From Mucilaginibacter sp. SG564 (GTDB lineage Bacteria > Bacteroidota > Bacteroidia > Sphingobacteriales > Sphingobacteriaceae), in NCBI RefSeq assembly GCF_013149275.1, contig NZ_JABGNA010000020.1, forward strand, positions 1-55,048: a stretch of 55,048 bases of DNA, given 5' to 3'. Below the pieces are notes generated by a model. That model saw only the letters and a program-made list of their open reading frames with translations. It was not told where the DNA came from and ran no database searches. The translations under genes and the position numbers were made by a program. The number at the start of each line of letters is the position of its first letter. The stretch's first letter is position 1. Positions 26,002 through 34,470 of this stretch are shown one piece after another.

Positions 26002-26046
26002 TTACGGTTTCCCGTAAGAAAAGCCTTTCATTCCTGTATACTTTTG
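26002..26046 (+). promoter_or_regulatory. Palindrome-promoter element A
   Basis: TTACGGTTTCCCGTAA (26002-26017) is a near-perfect palindrome, followed after 21 nt by the -7 box TACTTTTG (26039-26046). Element B (33096) and element C (48045) have the same two parts with the same 21-nt spacing, though spacer sequences differ. The palindrome occupies the -33 region, so the bound factor may replace -33 contacts as an activator, or block them. It drives the unit beginning at 26076. Confidence 0.8.
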
Positions 26047-26075
26047 AAATACCATTAACGATTAAATTAATTCAA

Positions 26076-26351
26076 ATGTCATTTACAAAAGCAGATTTAC
26101 GCGGTAACTATAGCTGGATACATACTCAGGAGGATGATCCTAAATTAAAAGGTGAGCCGGATAGCAGTTTACTTAATCGTTCCGAAGGATATGAGGTATT
26201 GTATATGATTAAGAAACTGATGGCAGCGTGGGGGCTGACAACAGTGCTAGCGGGACAGAAAATAGAACGGATGATCAAAGCTCACCCGGCTCATTTAAGA
26301 AGTCAGGAGCATGTAATGAACTGGATCTATAATAATTGGAGTAGTTATTAA
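26076..26351 (+). CDS. Small conserved-looking protein, first gene of unit A
   Basis: 91 residues, start 30 bases after the promoter -7 box. Mixed helical protein with RSEGYEVLYMIKKLMAAWGL and KIERMIKAHPAHLRSQEH, no signal peptide or membrane helix. Good codon structure and position behind a defined promoter support a real gene. I do not recognise the family. As first gene it may encode a regulator or antitoxin-like partner of the following operon. Confidence 0.65.
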   Translation: MSFTKADLRGNYSWIHTQEDDPKLKGEPDSSLLNRSEGYEVLYMIKKLMAAWGLTTVLAGQKIERMIKAHPAHLRSQEHVMNWIYNNWSSY

Positions 26352-26437
26352 ACCAACTGAACCAATTAAGAGATAGATCGTAATGCACGATAGTCGTGTG
26401 TCCGAATAGATATTACAACCTAAACCTTATCACAATC

Positions 26438-26620
26438 ATGAAAAGAATATGTAAATCCGCGGCAGTGGACGCCATTTTAAGTAATAGCAAGCTTTTTTCG
26501 AACCGATCAGTTTTGTTGTCGGGGAATATCCGCCGCCGCCGTTTAAGCCAAAACCGCATATTTTTTTCTGTCATACGACCCCTTATATCAACCGTTAATG
26601 TCTTATTTATCAGTTTATGA
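26438..26620 (+). CDS. Short hypothetical reading frame
   Basis: 60 codons starting at ATG in a TCATG context (MKRICKSAAVDAILSNSKLF). Basic, with RRRR in the middle and a hydrophobic end. It overlaps alternative starts of the next gene. No similarity recognised; it may be leader sequence rather than a gene. Confidence 0.25.
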   Translation: MKRICKSAAVDAILSNSKLFSNRSVLLSGNIRRRRLSQNRIFFSVIRPLISTVNVLFISL

Positions 26621-27177
26621 GCAATCGTCGATCCCGGATTTTTTTGATGATATTTTGCCGTTGGACCTGGCTGGCCTGTGGATTGAAGCCTCTTCGATTT
26701 GCTGCTCTCGATACCGACCAGCGATTGCTGTTTACCGGTTCGTGTGTCCGGCTCATCTGGGATATTCGCGGCGCCTATCTGGTGAATGTTTACGTTGATG
26801 GGAAAAAGATAGGCTCCTATCTACCCAAAGACTATCCTGTTATTCCGGTACCGGCTTCCGGCAGACTGGAAGTGAAGGCCTGTGGCGTCTACGGGCGTAT
26901 CCGGAGGTCATTGCATTTAACGGTCCGGGAGTTAAACTATCGCGAAGCAGGAGTGCCCATATGGACTAAATCCGATCATTTACAGCCGCCCGTGGTACAG
27001 GATTTTTTGCTCCGGTTAAAGAATCCGGAGCCCCGCACGCCGCAGCCGGTCATTTACCTGAAAGATATTTTACTGGATACACCTTATCGGAAATACCTGG
27101 AGACCGCGTTACAGGAACGCCTGATTCAGGATCAGTTCATTATGGAAAAACCAAACCCTTATTCTCATGGAAACTAA
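26617..27177 (+). CDS. Unknown protein of unit A, N-terminus uncertain (possible frameshift)
   Basis: 186 residues. From about residue 30 it reads as a beta-rich protein: LLFTGSCVRLIWDIRGAYLV and YVDGKKIGSYLP, then a helical tail (TPYRKYLETALQERLIQDQF). The first 28 residues (IFLMIFCRWTWLACGL) look odd. A +1 frame from ATG 26598 gives a more protein-like start (SSIPDFFDDILPLDLAGLWI) and then becomes poor near 26695. Either this start is a signal-anchor or the true N-terminus is in the other frame and a frameshift has occurred. It overlaps the DUF4407 gene by 11 bases, so expression is coupled. Confidence 0.6.
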   Translation: MSNRRSRIFLMIFCRWTWLACGLKPLRFAALDTDQRLLFTGSCVRLIWDIRGAYLVNVYVDGKKIGSYLPKDYPVIPVPASGRLEVKACGVYGRIRRSLHLTVRELNYREAGVPIWTKSDHLQPPVVQDFLLRLKNPEPRTPQPVIYLKDILLDTPYRKYLETALQERLIQDQFIMEKPNPYSHGN

Positions 27178-28504
27178 TTATTACAAAAATCCCACCCCAA
27201 CCTGGGTGATGCGCCAGTTCTGGAAAATATCCGGGGCAGATAGGTATATCCTGGAAAAGAGCACTTATTCGGATCAGGTCAAATATACCTGTATGGGCGG
27301 GATCGTATTGGCTACCGGTGTGATGGCCGCTTTGGCTGGTGGCTATGCGTTTTACACGATCTTTGCGCCCAAGGGGGACGCTATCGATGATATTAAAACG
27401 ATCGTCCATTCGGGGCAATATGATCCAACAGATATACCGACCTTATTACTGGCTGTTCTTTTTGGCCTGATCTGGGGAGCGATCATTTTTAATATAGATC
27501 GCTTTATTGTGACGAGTACCGGAAAGGGCGATGGCACCGAAGCGATCACTAAACAGGAGTTAAAAAGCGCCCTCCCCCGCATTATTATGGGGACGATCAT
27601 CGCTTTAACGATTTCCAAACCTGTAGAGATCCGGATGTTTAAAAGTGAGATCGACGCCAGGCTTTACCAGGTCCAGCTGGAAGCGCAAAAGGAATATGAG
27701 ATCAAAACCCGCAAAAACTTCGAGGACCGGATCAGGGATCTGGACAGGGAAAACGCGGGTATACAAAGCAGGATCGATCAGTATATGAAGGTGATCGCGA
27801 CCAAGGATTCGCTCTGGAATATCGAAACCTCCAAGGGGCAGGGCGGGCGAGGAGAGGGGGAGGGGCCTATGGCCAGATCCTATAAAGCGGAACGGGACCG
27901 GGTGGAAGCGGAAAAGGATCAGTTTACGGAAATGAATAAATCCAAGATCCAGGACATCGAAAAACGACGGTCCCGGATGAATGCGGAACTGGAAGTGGCT
28001 TTGAAAAAGAACAAGTCGGTGTCCGCGGGTTTGGATGGTCTGCTGGAAAGGATCAAGATCTCCCATGAACTGGCGCCTGGCATTTCTATTTTTATTACCC
28101 TGTTGTTCATGGCTATCGAGCTGACCCCTATATTTTTTAAGATGATGCTGATCAAAGGGCCGTATGATTACCTGGAAGAGAATATCAAAGACCTGGTCAA
28201 GGCGCAGAACGGCATAGAGATCCATCATGATTATTATAAGGATAAGGAAGGTATAGAACGGGAACTGGTCATCCAGCACGAGGTTGGACGAATGACCAGT
28301 ATGAAAGCCCGGGTCATTGAAGCGCAAAAAGAGCTGAACGAATATATTATTGACCGCTGGAAGGAACAGCAAAAGGCGCATATTGATGCGAACCTGGATG
28401 CTTATGTCAGTACCATCACGCCCGACGGCATCGACATTAAGGAGCCGGAGATGACCGCAGCGGATGAAGAGAGAGACGGGATATCAGCACAGCATTCATC
28501 CTAA
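27167..28504 (+). CDS. DUF4407 coiled-coil membrane protein (first of two)
   Basis: 445 residues. Membrane helices at about 41-66, 92-112, 137-150 and 303-325. Between the third and fourth lies a long charged coiled coil (155-300), and a helical tail of about 115 residues follows. The signature phrases are FNIDRFIV (108-115) and ISKPVEIRMFKSEID (149-163). This is the DUF4407 architecture, common in Bacteroidota and of unknown function. The coiled coil would project from the membrane like a stalk. A second, shorter relative follows directly and shares the ISKPxE motif, so the two may form a hetero-oligomer. Confidence 0.85.
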   Translation: METNYYKNPTPTWVMRQFWKISGADRYILEKSTYSDQVKYTCMGGIVLATGVMAALAGGYAFYTIFAPKGDAIDDIKTIVHSGQYDPTDIPTLLLAVLFGLIWGAIIFNIDRFIVTSTGKGDGTEAITKQELKSALPRIIMGTIIALTISKPVEIRMFKSEIDARLYQVQLEAQKEYEIKTRKNFEDRIRDLDRENAGIQSRIDQYMKVIATKDSLWNIETSKGQGGRGEGEGPMARSYKAERDRVEAEKDQFTEMNKSKIQDIEKRRSRMNAELEVALKKNKSVSAGLDGLLERIKISHELAPGISIFITLLFMAIELTPIFFKMMLIKGPYDYLEENIKDLVKAQNGIEIHHDYYKDKEGIERELVIQHEVGRMTSMKARVIEAQKELNEYIIDRWKEQQKAHIDANLDAYVSTITPDGIDIKEPEMTAADEERDGISAQHSS

Positions 28505-28508
28505 GGCG

Positions 28509-29471
28509 ATGGCAGGTATCGTGGAATACTTTTGTAAACATTCCGGCGAAGATTGGTGGATCATCAATCACTGTGGGCACCGGGGTATCCGGGGTCGCTT
28601 CGCCCTGGTTGGGCTGGTGGCATTCCTGGTGGGTATGCTGAGTTTCTTATCCTGTTGGTATTCTTTTCAGATGTTGTTTGATAGCGCCTGGATGGCGATA
28701 CCGGTTTCGCTTTTGTTCGCGTGGATGATCAATAATATTTACGAGGTACTGTTGACCACCTTATCCAAACCAGTATTGCGCATGAAATATCAAGGGGTCA
28801 TCAAACACCTTTCCATTATTCTAAGGGTGGGTTTTGTCATTTTCTTTGCTGTATTTATTTCCAAACCGTTGGAGGCCTGGGTTTTTGAGCCCCAGCTTTC
28901 GGGTAAAGTGGAACAGCTCAAAGCAAGGCAAATCGGGAGGGCGGAAAAGGAACTGATGGCGCGATCGGCCAAAGTGGAAAAAAGGCTGTTAGCGGCCATC
29001 CGGCACAAGGAGCACCTGGGCTACCCGGCTCAGGATATCCAACCCCTACGCGACGAGCTCAGTCGCCTGATATTGGACAGGGAAAATGCGCTGGAACGTG
29101 TTAGTTTTGTGATTGGCAGGGCGGATTTCTTTGTGCAACGCTTGCAGCTGTTGGTCAGTGGCGGGTTATATATGCTGTCCTGGTTTTTTACGGTGATCGT
29201 GGTGGCCTTATTCCTGCTGCCCTTTTACCTGAAATGGCATATGGATATCTCTAACCCTTATTTTAAAGATAAGAGGGCTGTGTATGAAAATATCATTCTG
29301 CAGGATTACCAGGAATTCAAGCGGACCTATACAGACCTGTTCGAGGACCAATACCGGTTGGATATCCAGGTCGGGGAGACCTATCAGGATCCACCTTTCA
29401 ATACCGAAAGAATAGTAGAAAAACGAGACCTGAAGGATCAGGAAGATTTTTTAGAACGGATTTACCGATGA
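28509..29471 (+). CDS. DUF4407-like membrane protein (second, shorter)
   Basis: 320 residues from ATG 28509, 4 bases after the previous stop; an earlier ATG at 28464 overlaps it by 41 bases and is possible. Helices at about 30-60, 64-86 and 100-125, the shared FISKPLEAWVFEPQLSG motif, a short coiled coil (about 130-195), then a helix at about 213-240 and a charged C-terminal tail. The gene matches the first DUF4407 protein in topology but has a shorter coiled coil and diverged sequence. Overlaps the next gene by 4 bases (ATGA). Confidence 0.75.
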   Translation: MAGIVEYFCKHSGEDWWIINHCGHRGIRGRFALVGLVAFLVGMLSFLSCWYSFQMLFDSAWMAIPVSLLFAWMINNIYEVLLTTLSKPVLRMKYQGVIKHLSIILRVGFVIFFAVFISKPLEAWVFEPQLSGKVEQLKARQIGRAEKELMARSAKVEKRLLAAIRHKEHLGYPAQDIQPLRDELSRLILDRENALERVSFVIGRADFFVQRLQLLVSGGLYMLSWFFTVIVVALFLLPFYLKWHMDISNPYFKDKRAVYENIILQDYQEFKRTYTDLFEDQYRLDIQVGETYQDPPFNTERIVEKRDLKDQEDFLERIYR

Positions 29472-31123
29472 GCAATTTCTGGACAGAAGATACGATCACG
29501 ACCGTGCAGCGCACTTTTATCAAAGGTACGTTTACGGGGAAGTATTATGCGGAACATCGCGGGGAGTGGTCACAGACGCACAGCGAGTTTTATCATATGC
29601 ATATCTATCAGGCGGAAGTCAGGCTGGAAGAAGTACGGAAAGATGAGGAAGGGGATTTTCCGGAGGTGACGGGGATGCGTTCCTTCAAGGGAACCTTTGG
29701 TCAGCCGATCAGTTGTTATGACCCGGGTTCCGGGGCATATTTTCAGCTGAACCTGGAAGAGCCGCGGATCGCGGACCCGGTACTGTCCAAAGTGATGAAA
29801 GAGGACAATGAGCACCTGGGGACCATATCCGGTACGATCTACGGTTATATTTCCAAAATACTGACCGAGCGGGTCAGGACGGAACACGTGTTGCCGGACC
29901 CGCCTCCCTTCAGTGCACCGGCTCCTCCGGTCACTGCCGCGGCTTCAACGGGTACTGGGGGGAAGGCCTGGACAAGGACGGCCAACTTTGAGTATAGCTA
30001 TATCCATGGTTCACGGCATCGCCGGGATTATTACCGTCATGGGAATGGCGCTTACCGGTGGGGGGACTGGTATGCGGTGGAAACGGGATGGTCGTTTACG
30101 ACCTTGATCAAAACGGTTCTGGGTATTTGCTTCATCGGGCTGCTCTTACTGTGGCTGATCAACTGGTCATGGCCGGGCCTGTTTGTTTTGGGGCTGATCT
30201 TATTGGCGGCGATCACTTCCCGTGTCGGGCGTACCGGTTGGGGAAATACTTTCCGCTCCATATTTTATGGGTTACTATGCCTGTTGTACCTGGCCGGGAT
30301 CGCGATTAGTATTTTCCGGGTGTTCCAGGCCCGGCATCCTGGTGTCCCCCGGCCGGATCAGCGTACCGACAGGCGGGATTTCACCCGGACACAGCCGGTC
30401 AGGCACCGGGCTGTCCGGAAAGAGATGCAGAAAGAGGATGACGAGTGGATCATTCATCACCGGGCCTGGACCGATCAGGATGGTCATCCGTACGAGGGCG
30501 ATGTCAGGGTACTCCGGTCGGCGTACCGGCGCGCGGTAGCGGAACACGAAGGGCTCAAGGATGTGCGTTCCTTATCCGATGTTTATACGGCGATGACCCT
30601 GGCGGACCGATCACGGCTGAACGGCGTATACCCTTTGTTCGACAGCCTGCGCCGGGTTAACCGGCTGGATAGCCTGCAATTCGCGCAAATGCTGGTGGGA
30701 TTTGTACAGGATATTCCTTATACGACGGTAACAGAGGGTAGCTGCGGCAACAGTGCTGCCGATCTGAATTTAAGCGGACCCGAGGGACGGGTGAAAGCCT
30801 GTCTGGGGCATATCCCCTATGGTGTACAGTCTCCGGTGGAGTTCATGGCGAATTTGGAAGGGGATTGCGATACCCGGACGCTCTTTTTGTTTACTTTATT
30901 TAACCATTACCGTTACCGGGTGGCTATCCTGGGGAGCACGGCGTTTCGGCATTCCCTGCTGGGTCTGGAGTTGCCGCTGCCGGGTTCGGCGAAAATGGCG
31001 GGACCGCAGCGTTTTGTGTTATGGGAAACGACGGCGAAAGGATTTACCGCGGGGCGGCTCAGCCCGGAGGTCGATCATATGGACTACTGGGATTTTTACC
31101 TGATTAATACACTTTCATCATGA
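29468..31123 (+). CDS. Membrane protein with C-terminal transglutaminase-fold protease domain
   Basis: 551 residues. The soluble N-terminal domain (1-140) is followed by a Pro/Ala/Thr linker, two or three membrane helices (213-232, 236-250, 264-284) and a C-terminal domain (about 320-551). In it GDCDTRTLFLFTLFNHYRYR has Cys467, TAFRHSLLGLEL has His495 and FVLWETTAKG has Glu520. The order Cys-His-Asp/Glu and the GDCxxxT helix are those of the transglutaminase-like cysteine protease fold. The catalytic set looks intact, so it may cut a protein or crosslink. It is coupled by 4-base overlaps on both sides. The substrate is unknown. Confidence 0.72.
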   Translation: MSNFWTEDTITTVQRTFIKGTFTGKYYAEHRGEWSQTHSEFYHMHIYQAEVRLEEVRKDEEGDFPEVTGMRSFKGTFGQPISCYDPGSGAYFQLNLEEPRIADPVLSKVMKEDNEHLGTISGTIYGYISKILTERVRTEHVLPDPPPFSAPAPPVTAAASTGTGGKAWTRTANFEYSYIHGSRHRRDYYRHGNGAYRWGDWYAVETGWSFTTLIKTVLGICFIGLLLLWLINWSWPGLFVLGLILLAAITSRVGRTGWGNTFRSIFYGLLCLLYLAGIAISIFRVFQARHPGVPRPDQRTDRRDFTRTQPVRHRAVRKEMQKEDDEWIIHHRAWTDQDGHPYEGDVRVLRSAYRRAVAEHEGLKDVRSLSDVYTAMTLADRSRLNGVYPLFDSLRRVNRLDSLQFAQMLVGFVQDIPYTTVTEGSCGNSAADLNLSGPEGRVKACLGHIPYGVQSPVEFMANLEGDCDTRTLFLFTLFNHYRYRVAILGSTAFRHSLLGLELPLPGSAKMAGPQRFVLWETTAKGFTAGRLSPEVDHMDYWDFYLINTLSS

Positions 31124-31623
31124 AATCATCATTTTTAATGGCCGGAGGCATTATGCTGGTGCTGGCTGTCGTATGGACTTACTTATTTGTTCTGGTAGTG
31201 ACCGCTGCTTTCCGGAAAAAGCATTTTCCCAGGGAGTCGCCAAATCCGGCACAGGCGCTGGTTTTAGCCGGTAAAACATTGTCGGGTATCATCCTGATCA
31301 CGGCTTTGTTCGCGCCGGTGCGGGACTTTCTGCTGGTGGTGTCTTCCCTTAATCCATGGCGCTCGGGGGCTTTCCTGAGTTTTCTGCTGATCTGTTGTTG
31401 TCTGACCGGTGTCGCCTGGGTGATCGCTGCTGTTCTGGAGGGCCTGTTGTCCCGTCAGGTGTTCAAGGGGCAATCCCTTCGGGTCGAGTTACAGCATGGT
31501 AACCTGGCCGTTGCGGTGACCCGTGTGGTTCTGCTGCTGGGTTTTGCCTGGGTTTTATGGTTTGGCCTGGGTATGGTCCTGCAGTCATTTATACCCACGC
31601 CGATGATTCCGACGATCAGATGA
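31120..31623 (+). CDS. Four-helix membrane protein of unit A
   Basis: 167 residues. Hydrophobic helices at about 5-27, 49-70, 85-108 and 125-155, with short charged links (AAFRKKHFPRESPNPAQA). No recognised domain. ATGA overlaps link it to the protease gene before and the channel gene after, so it is an obligate operon member and perhaps a channel or protease subunit. Confidence 0.75.
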   Translation: MKSSFLMAGGIMLVLAVVWTYLFVLVVTAAFRKKHFPRESPNPAQALVLAGKTLSGIILITALFAPVRDFLLVVSSLNPWRSGAFLSFLLICCCLTGVAWVIAAVLEGLLSRQVFKGQSLRVELQHGNLAVAVTRVVLLLGFAWVLWFGLGMVLQSFIPTPMIPTIR

Positions 31624-32558
31624 AAAAGTGGTTGTGCTGTGCTTTACTGGTATGGCCGCTTGCTTTATTCGGCGGACAGCGGGATACTTGTTATACGGGG
31701 ATATATTTGAAAAATATGTATGATCTCCGGCCGGAGGAATATGCCTGCACGACGGATTTCTGGATGTGGTTTGATTACCGGCGTAAGGGTTTCGACCCTT
31801 TGAACAATGTCGAGCTGATCAACGCGAAACAGGTGTCCTTTGCTGATCCGTATTACGCGCGTGCTGACGGGCGTCTGTTACTGGCGAGCGAATCGTGCCG
31901 GGCGATTCTGATCCATGACTGGAAGCTGAAGAATTACCCTTTTGACCGGCAGGCGCTGCAGATTCAATTGGAAGCGGGCTTGGATACATCCAGGATGATC
32001 TTAAAGGGGCAGGCGGAGGGTTTAAAGCTGTATAGCGGGCTGGGGCTTCCAGGCTGGCATATTATCGGCTATGGGGCGAAAGAGAGCCTGGTGCATTATG
32101 ATTCGGACTTCGGGGAGCGGCGTTTAAAAGGGCATAGTGCTTTTTCCCGGATCACGTATGAGGTCCGTATTCAAAGGAACAGCTGGGGGCTGTTCTTTAA
32201 ATTGTTCATCGGGTTATATATCTCTTTTGCTGTGGCCGTTTTGGTGTTTTTTGTGCCGCCGGCGCGTGATCAGCGCTTTGGCTTGAGCATCGGTGGCTTG
32301 TTTGCCGCGGTGGGCAATAAATATGTTATGGACAGTAATATTCCGGCTACGACGGCCTTTTCCTTTGTAGATCAGATCCATGACCTGACTTTTTTGTTTA
32401 TCCTGGCAACTTTGGTTTTATCGGTGGTCTCCCTAAGGATGGCGGAGAACGGGAAACTGGAGCGGGCGCTGAAATTTGACCGGCGCGCTGCCTGGGTGGT
32501 GCTGGGTTTGTATATGGAGATGAACCTGGCCCTGATCGCTCTGGCCACTTCGGGATGA
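31620..32558 (+). CDS. Pentameric ligand-gated ion channel homologue (Cys-loop superfamily)
   Basis: 312 residues from ATG 31620 (ATGA overlap), with a signal peptide MKKWLCCALLVWPLALFGG. The extracellular domain (21-190) has IYLKNMYDLRPEEYACTTDF and WMWFDYRRKG, the beta1-beta2 pattern, and DWKLKNYPFDRQ, the hallmark FPFDxQ turn of the Cys-loop (106-111), without the flanking cysteines as in bacterial members. Four membrane helices follow: M1 192-213, M2 about 219-238, M3 about 247-272, M4 about 290-310. Bacterial relatives such as GLIC and ELIC are cation channels. Ligand and ion selectivity are unknown; M2 (FGLSIGGLFAAVGNKYVM) is unusual in having a Lys. Confidence 0.82.
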   Translation: MKKWLCCALLVWPLALFGGQRDTCYTGIYLKNMYDLRPEEYACTTDFWMWFDYRRKGFDPLNNVELINAKQVSFADPYYARADGRLLLASESCRAILIHDWKLKNYPFDRQALQIQLEAGLDTSRMILKGQAEGLKLYSGLGLPGWHIIGYGAKESLVHYDSDFGERRLKGHSAFSRITYEVRIQRNSWGLFFKLFIGLYISFAVAVLVFFVPPARDQRFGLSIGGLFAAVGNKYVMDSNIPATTAFSFVDQIHDLTFLFILATLVLSVVSLRMAENGKLERALKFDRRAAWVVLGLYMEMNLALIALATSG

Positions 32559-32756
32559 GATGACGTCGCAGGAGCTGGAAAACGGGTGGGCCTGGAAGGG
32601 GAAAAACAGGTCAGGAGGATCGCGTTCTTATGGAGACCTTTCTTATGGAGGAAGTAGCCTGAATAGTGTCATGGTTTAGTGCTCCATATAGACACATGAG
32701 GATATATTTTGATTGATCACCTGCATTTATTAAAAGTATTATTTAAACCAAATCAC

Positions 32757-32978
32757 ATGAAAAAGTTAATTGTGCTCTTGTTGTTGGGGCTTTGTGTCCT
32801 GACCAATTGTTCTAAAAAATCCGATGTCAACACGGATCGGGGTTCCGGTAATTCCAATTGCGGTACCTATAAAAGCGGTCAGCAGCTCTATTTAGGTCCG
32901 GAGGGTGGCTGCTACTATATGAGTTCCGGGGGAAATAAGGAATATGTGGAGCGGTCGGCTTGTAAGTGCGGGCTGTAA
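32757..32978 (+). CDS. Small lipoprotein with GPxGGCYY motif
   Basis: 73 residues from ATG 32757; the upstream start at 32709 would precede the signal peptide. MKKLIVLLLLGLCVLTNC ends in a lipobox cysteine. The mature part has YKSGQQLYLGPEGGCYYMSS and NKEYVERSACKCG, a Cys-rich C-terminal motif found in many small Bacteroidota proteins ("GPRGGCYY...N-K-YV"). Function unknown. It lies 198 bases after unit A and before element B, and is probably its own transcript. Confidence 0.75.
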   Translation: MKKLIVLLLLGLCVLTNCSKKSDVNTDRGSGNSNCGTYKSGQQLYLGPEGGCYYMSSGGNKEYVERSACKCGL

Positions 32979-33095
32979 GACAGGAACGATTATCTCATCC
33001 GATGGTTCGAAAATGGTATGGAACAGGCGGTTGACCTCGTCTCGACAATGGGGGCGTTTTTTATTGTCAGATGACCTGACGCATGGTCAATGGGT

Positions 33096-33140
33096 TTACG
33101 GGTTCCCGTAAAAAACACATCTCCGGACTTGATACTTTTG
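33096..33140 (+). promoter_or_regulatory. Palindrome-promoter element B
   Basis: TTACGGGTTCCCGTAA (33096-33111) is a perfect 16-bp palindrome and the best copy of the three. The -7 box TACTTTTG lies at 33133-33140 after exactly 21 nt. It is 26 bases upstream of the lipoprotein gene that opens unit B. Confidence 0.85.
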
Positions 33141-33166
33141 AAGCGTTACCTTAATCTAAATTCATC

Positions 33167-33724
33167 ATGATAAAGTATATCCGATCAGTTATTTACCTCG
33201 TAGGTATCCTGTTACTGGCTTCTTGTGCCGGTCGTGATACGCAGATTGCTGAAAATACTTTTATTCACGGAAATAAGATCTATAAGGTAATTGATAATGA
33301 GCTCCGGGAAATAGGGGACCTGGCTGCCCGGGACATCAAGAAGTTCGAGGTTTCTAAACCCAAACAAAGGGATTTGGGGGTAAGTACCCTGAGCTTTGTC
33401 AAGCCGGGTGCATCAACCTCGCTCAAGGCTTTGTACCGGGGTAATTTTCTTTACTATAATTTAAGAGTGTCCGATCTCAATGACCTACGGGAAAATTACT
33501 CGCTCAACGGAACGCTGACGATTCAGTTTATAGATGAGTTTGGATTCATTCTGCATTCCACACAGATCCCTGTTATGGAATTGGTGGGCGTCGTCAATGA
33601 TAACAACAAGGTGGAATACCTGATGTACAATGGTAAAACGGAGATGAGTACGGAAATCAACGCTGCTATTAAAACGTACAGTGTCGCCGCCAGCGTCAAG
33701 CGTAAAAGTTTATATGGATTCTAA
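33167..33724 (+). CDS. Lipoprotein, first gene of unit B
   Basis: 185 residues. SVIYLVGILLLASC ends a lipoprotein signal peptide. The mature part starts with a short segment (IHGNKIYKVIDNELREIGDL) and continues as a beta-rich domain (LKALYRGNFLYYNLRVSDLN, LTIQFIDEFGFILHSTQIPV). No named family recognised. Its position behind a palindrome-promoter and before another exported protein makes it a likely envelope component of unit B. Confidence 0.75.
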   Translation: MIKYIRSVIYLVGILLLASCAGRDTQIAENTFIHGNKIYKVIDNELREIGDLAARDIKKFEVSKPKQRDLGVSTLSFVKPGASTSLKALYRGNFLYYNLRVSDLNDLRENYSLNGTLTIQFIDEFGFILHSTQIPVMELVGVVNDNNKVEYLMYNGKTEMSTEINAAIKTYSVAASVKRKSLYGF

Positions 33725-33782
33725 ATCGTATCACTTTCTGAAAACAGTCTATCAAATAACCTAAAACAAAATTTGTCACACC

Positions 33783-34349
33783 ATGAAATTGTCATCTGTT
33801 AAAATGATCCAGGCCCTTATGTTATGCGGTTTTATTTCAACTGCTGCCTGGTCTCAGGAAGTCAAAAAAGAGACGAAGGTCTTTGAAACAAAAATGGATA
33901 AGTTCTCTTCCAAAACGGGGACGATATCCAAGTTTGTGGATTTCCGGTTGCCTGACCTGAAAACCGGCTATACAAACGCGGAGACCAGGATCAGGAAGTT
34001 AATGAGCGGCACGGAGTCGCTCTATTTTTATCAGATCGAGAAGAAAGGTCAATATAGCAATACGACGGCTTCGATCGAATATTCCGATTTGTTGGAAGTT
34101 ATCAAAGCATTGAAAACCCTGACACAGGACGTTGAAAAGGATATCGCGGGCAATCCGGACTACCTGGAAAATAAGTTCGTCACCACCGATGGTTTTCAGC
34201 TTGGCTATTATGTTGAAAAAGGAAGAAGCACCTGGTATGTGAAACTGGAAAAGTATGGCACTGACAATACTTTGTTTATCAAAGACAGGACGGTCATTGA
34301 AAGTGCTTTCGGAGAGGCCAGGGCAAAAATTGAAGATTTAAGGAAATAA
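33783..34349 (+). CDS. Exported protein of unit B
   Basis: 188 residues. A signal peptide ends near TAAWSQ. The mature part is charged and helical at first (VKKETKVFETKMDKFSSKTG), then mixed (AETRIRKLMSGTESLYFYQI, ending SAFGEARAKIEDLRK). No recognised domain. It follows the lipoprotein gene after 58 bases and precedes the nuclease gene after 121 bases, with no terminator seen between. Confidence 0.7.
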   Translation: MKLSSVKMIQALMLCGFISTAAWSQEVKKETKVFETKMDKFSSKTGTISKFVDFRLPDLKTGYTNAETRIRKLMSGTESLYFYQIEKKGQYSNTTASIEYSDLLEVIKALKTLTQDVEKDIAGNPDYLENKFVTTDGFQLGYYVEKGRSTWYVKLEKYGTDNTLFIKDRTVIESAFGEARAKIEDLRK

Positions 34350-34470
34350 GAACAAACGTACGGATAACAGGGCGGCATTGGAATGAGGCCTGTTTTGACA
34401 ACCGTGTTATCCTGCATTTAAACCTGCGGCTGAATTTTATCAGTTGCGTTGAACCTATATCACTATCATC

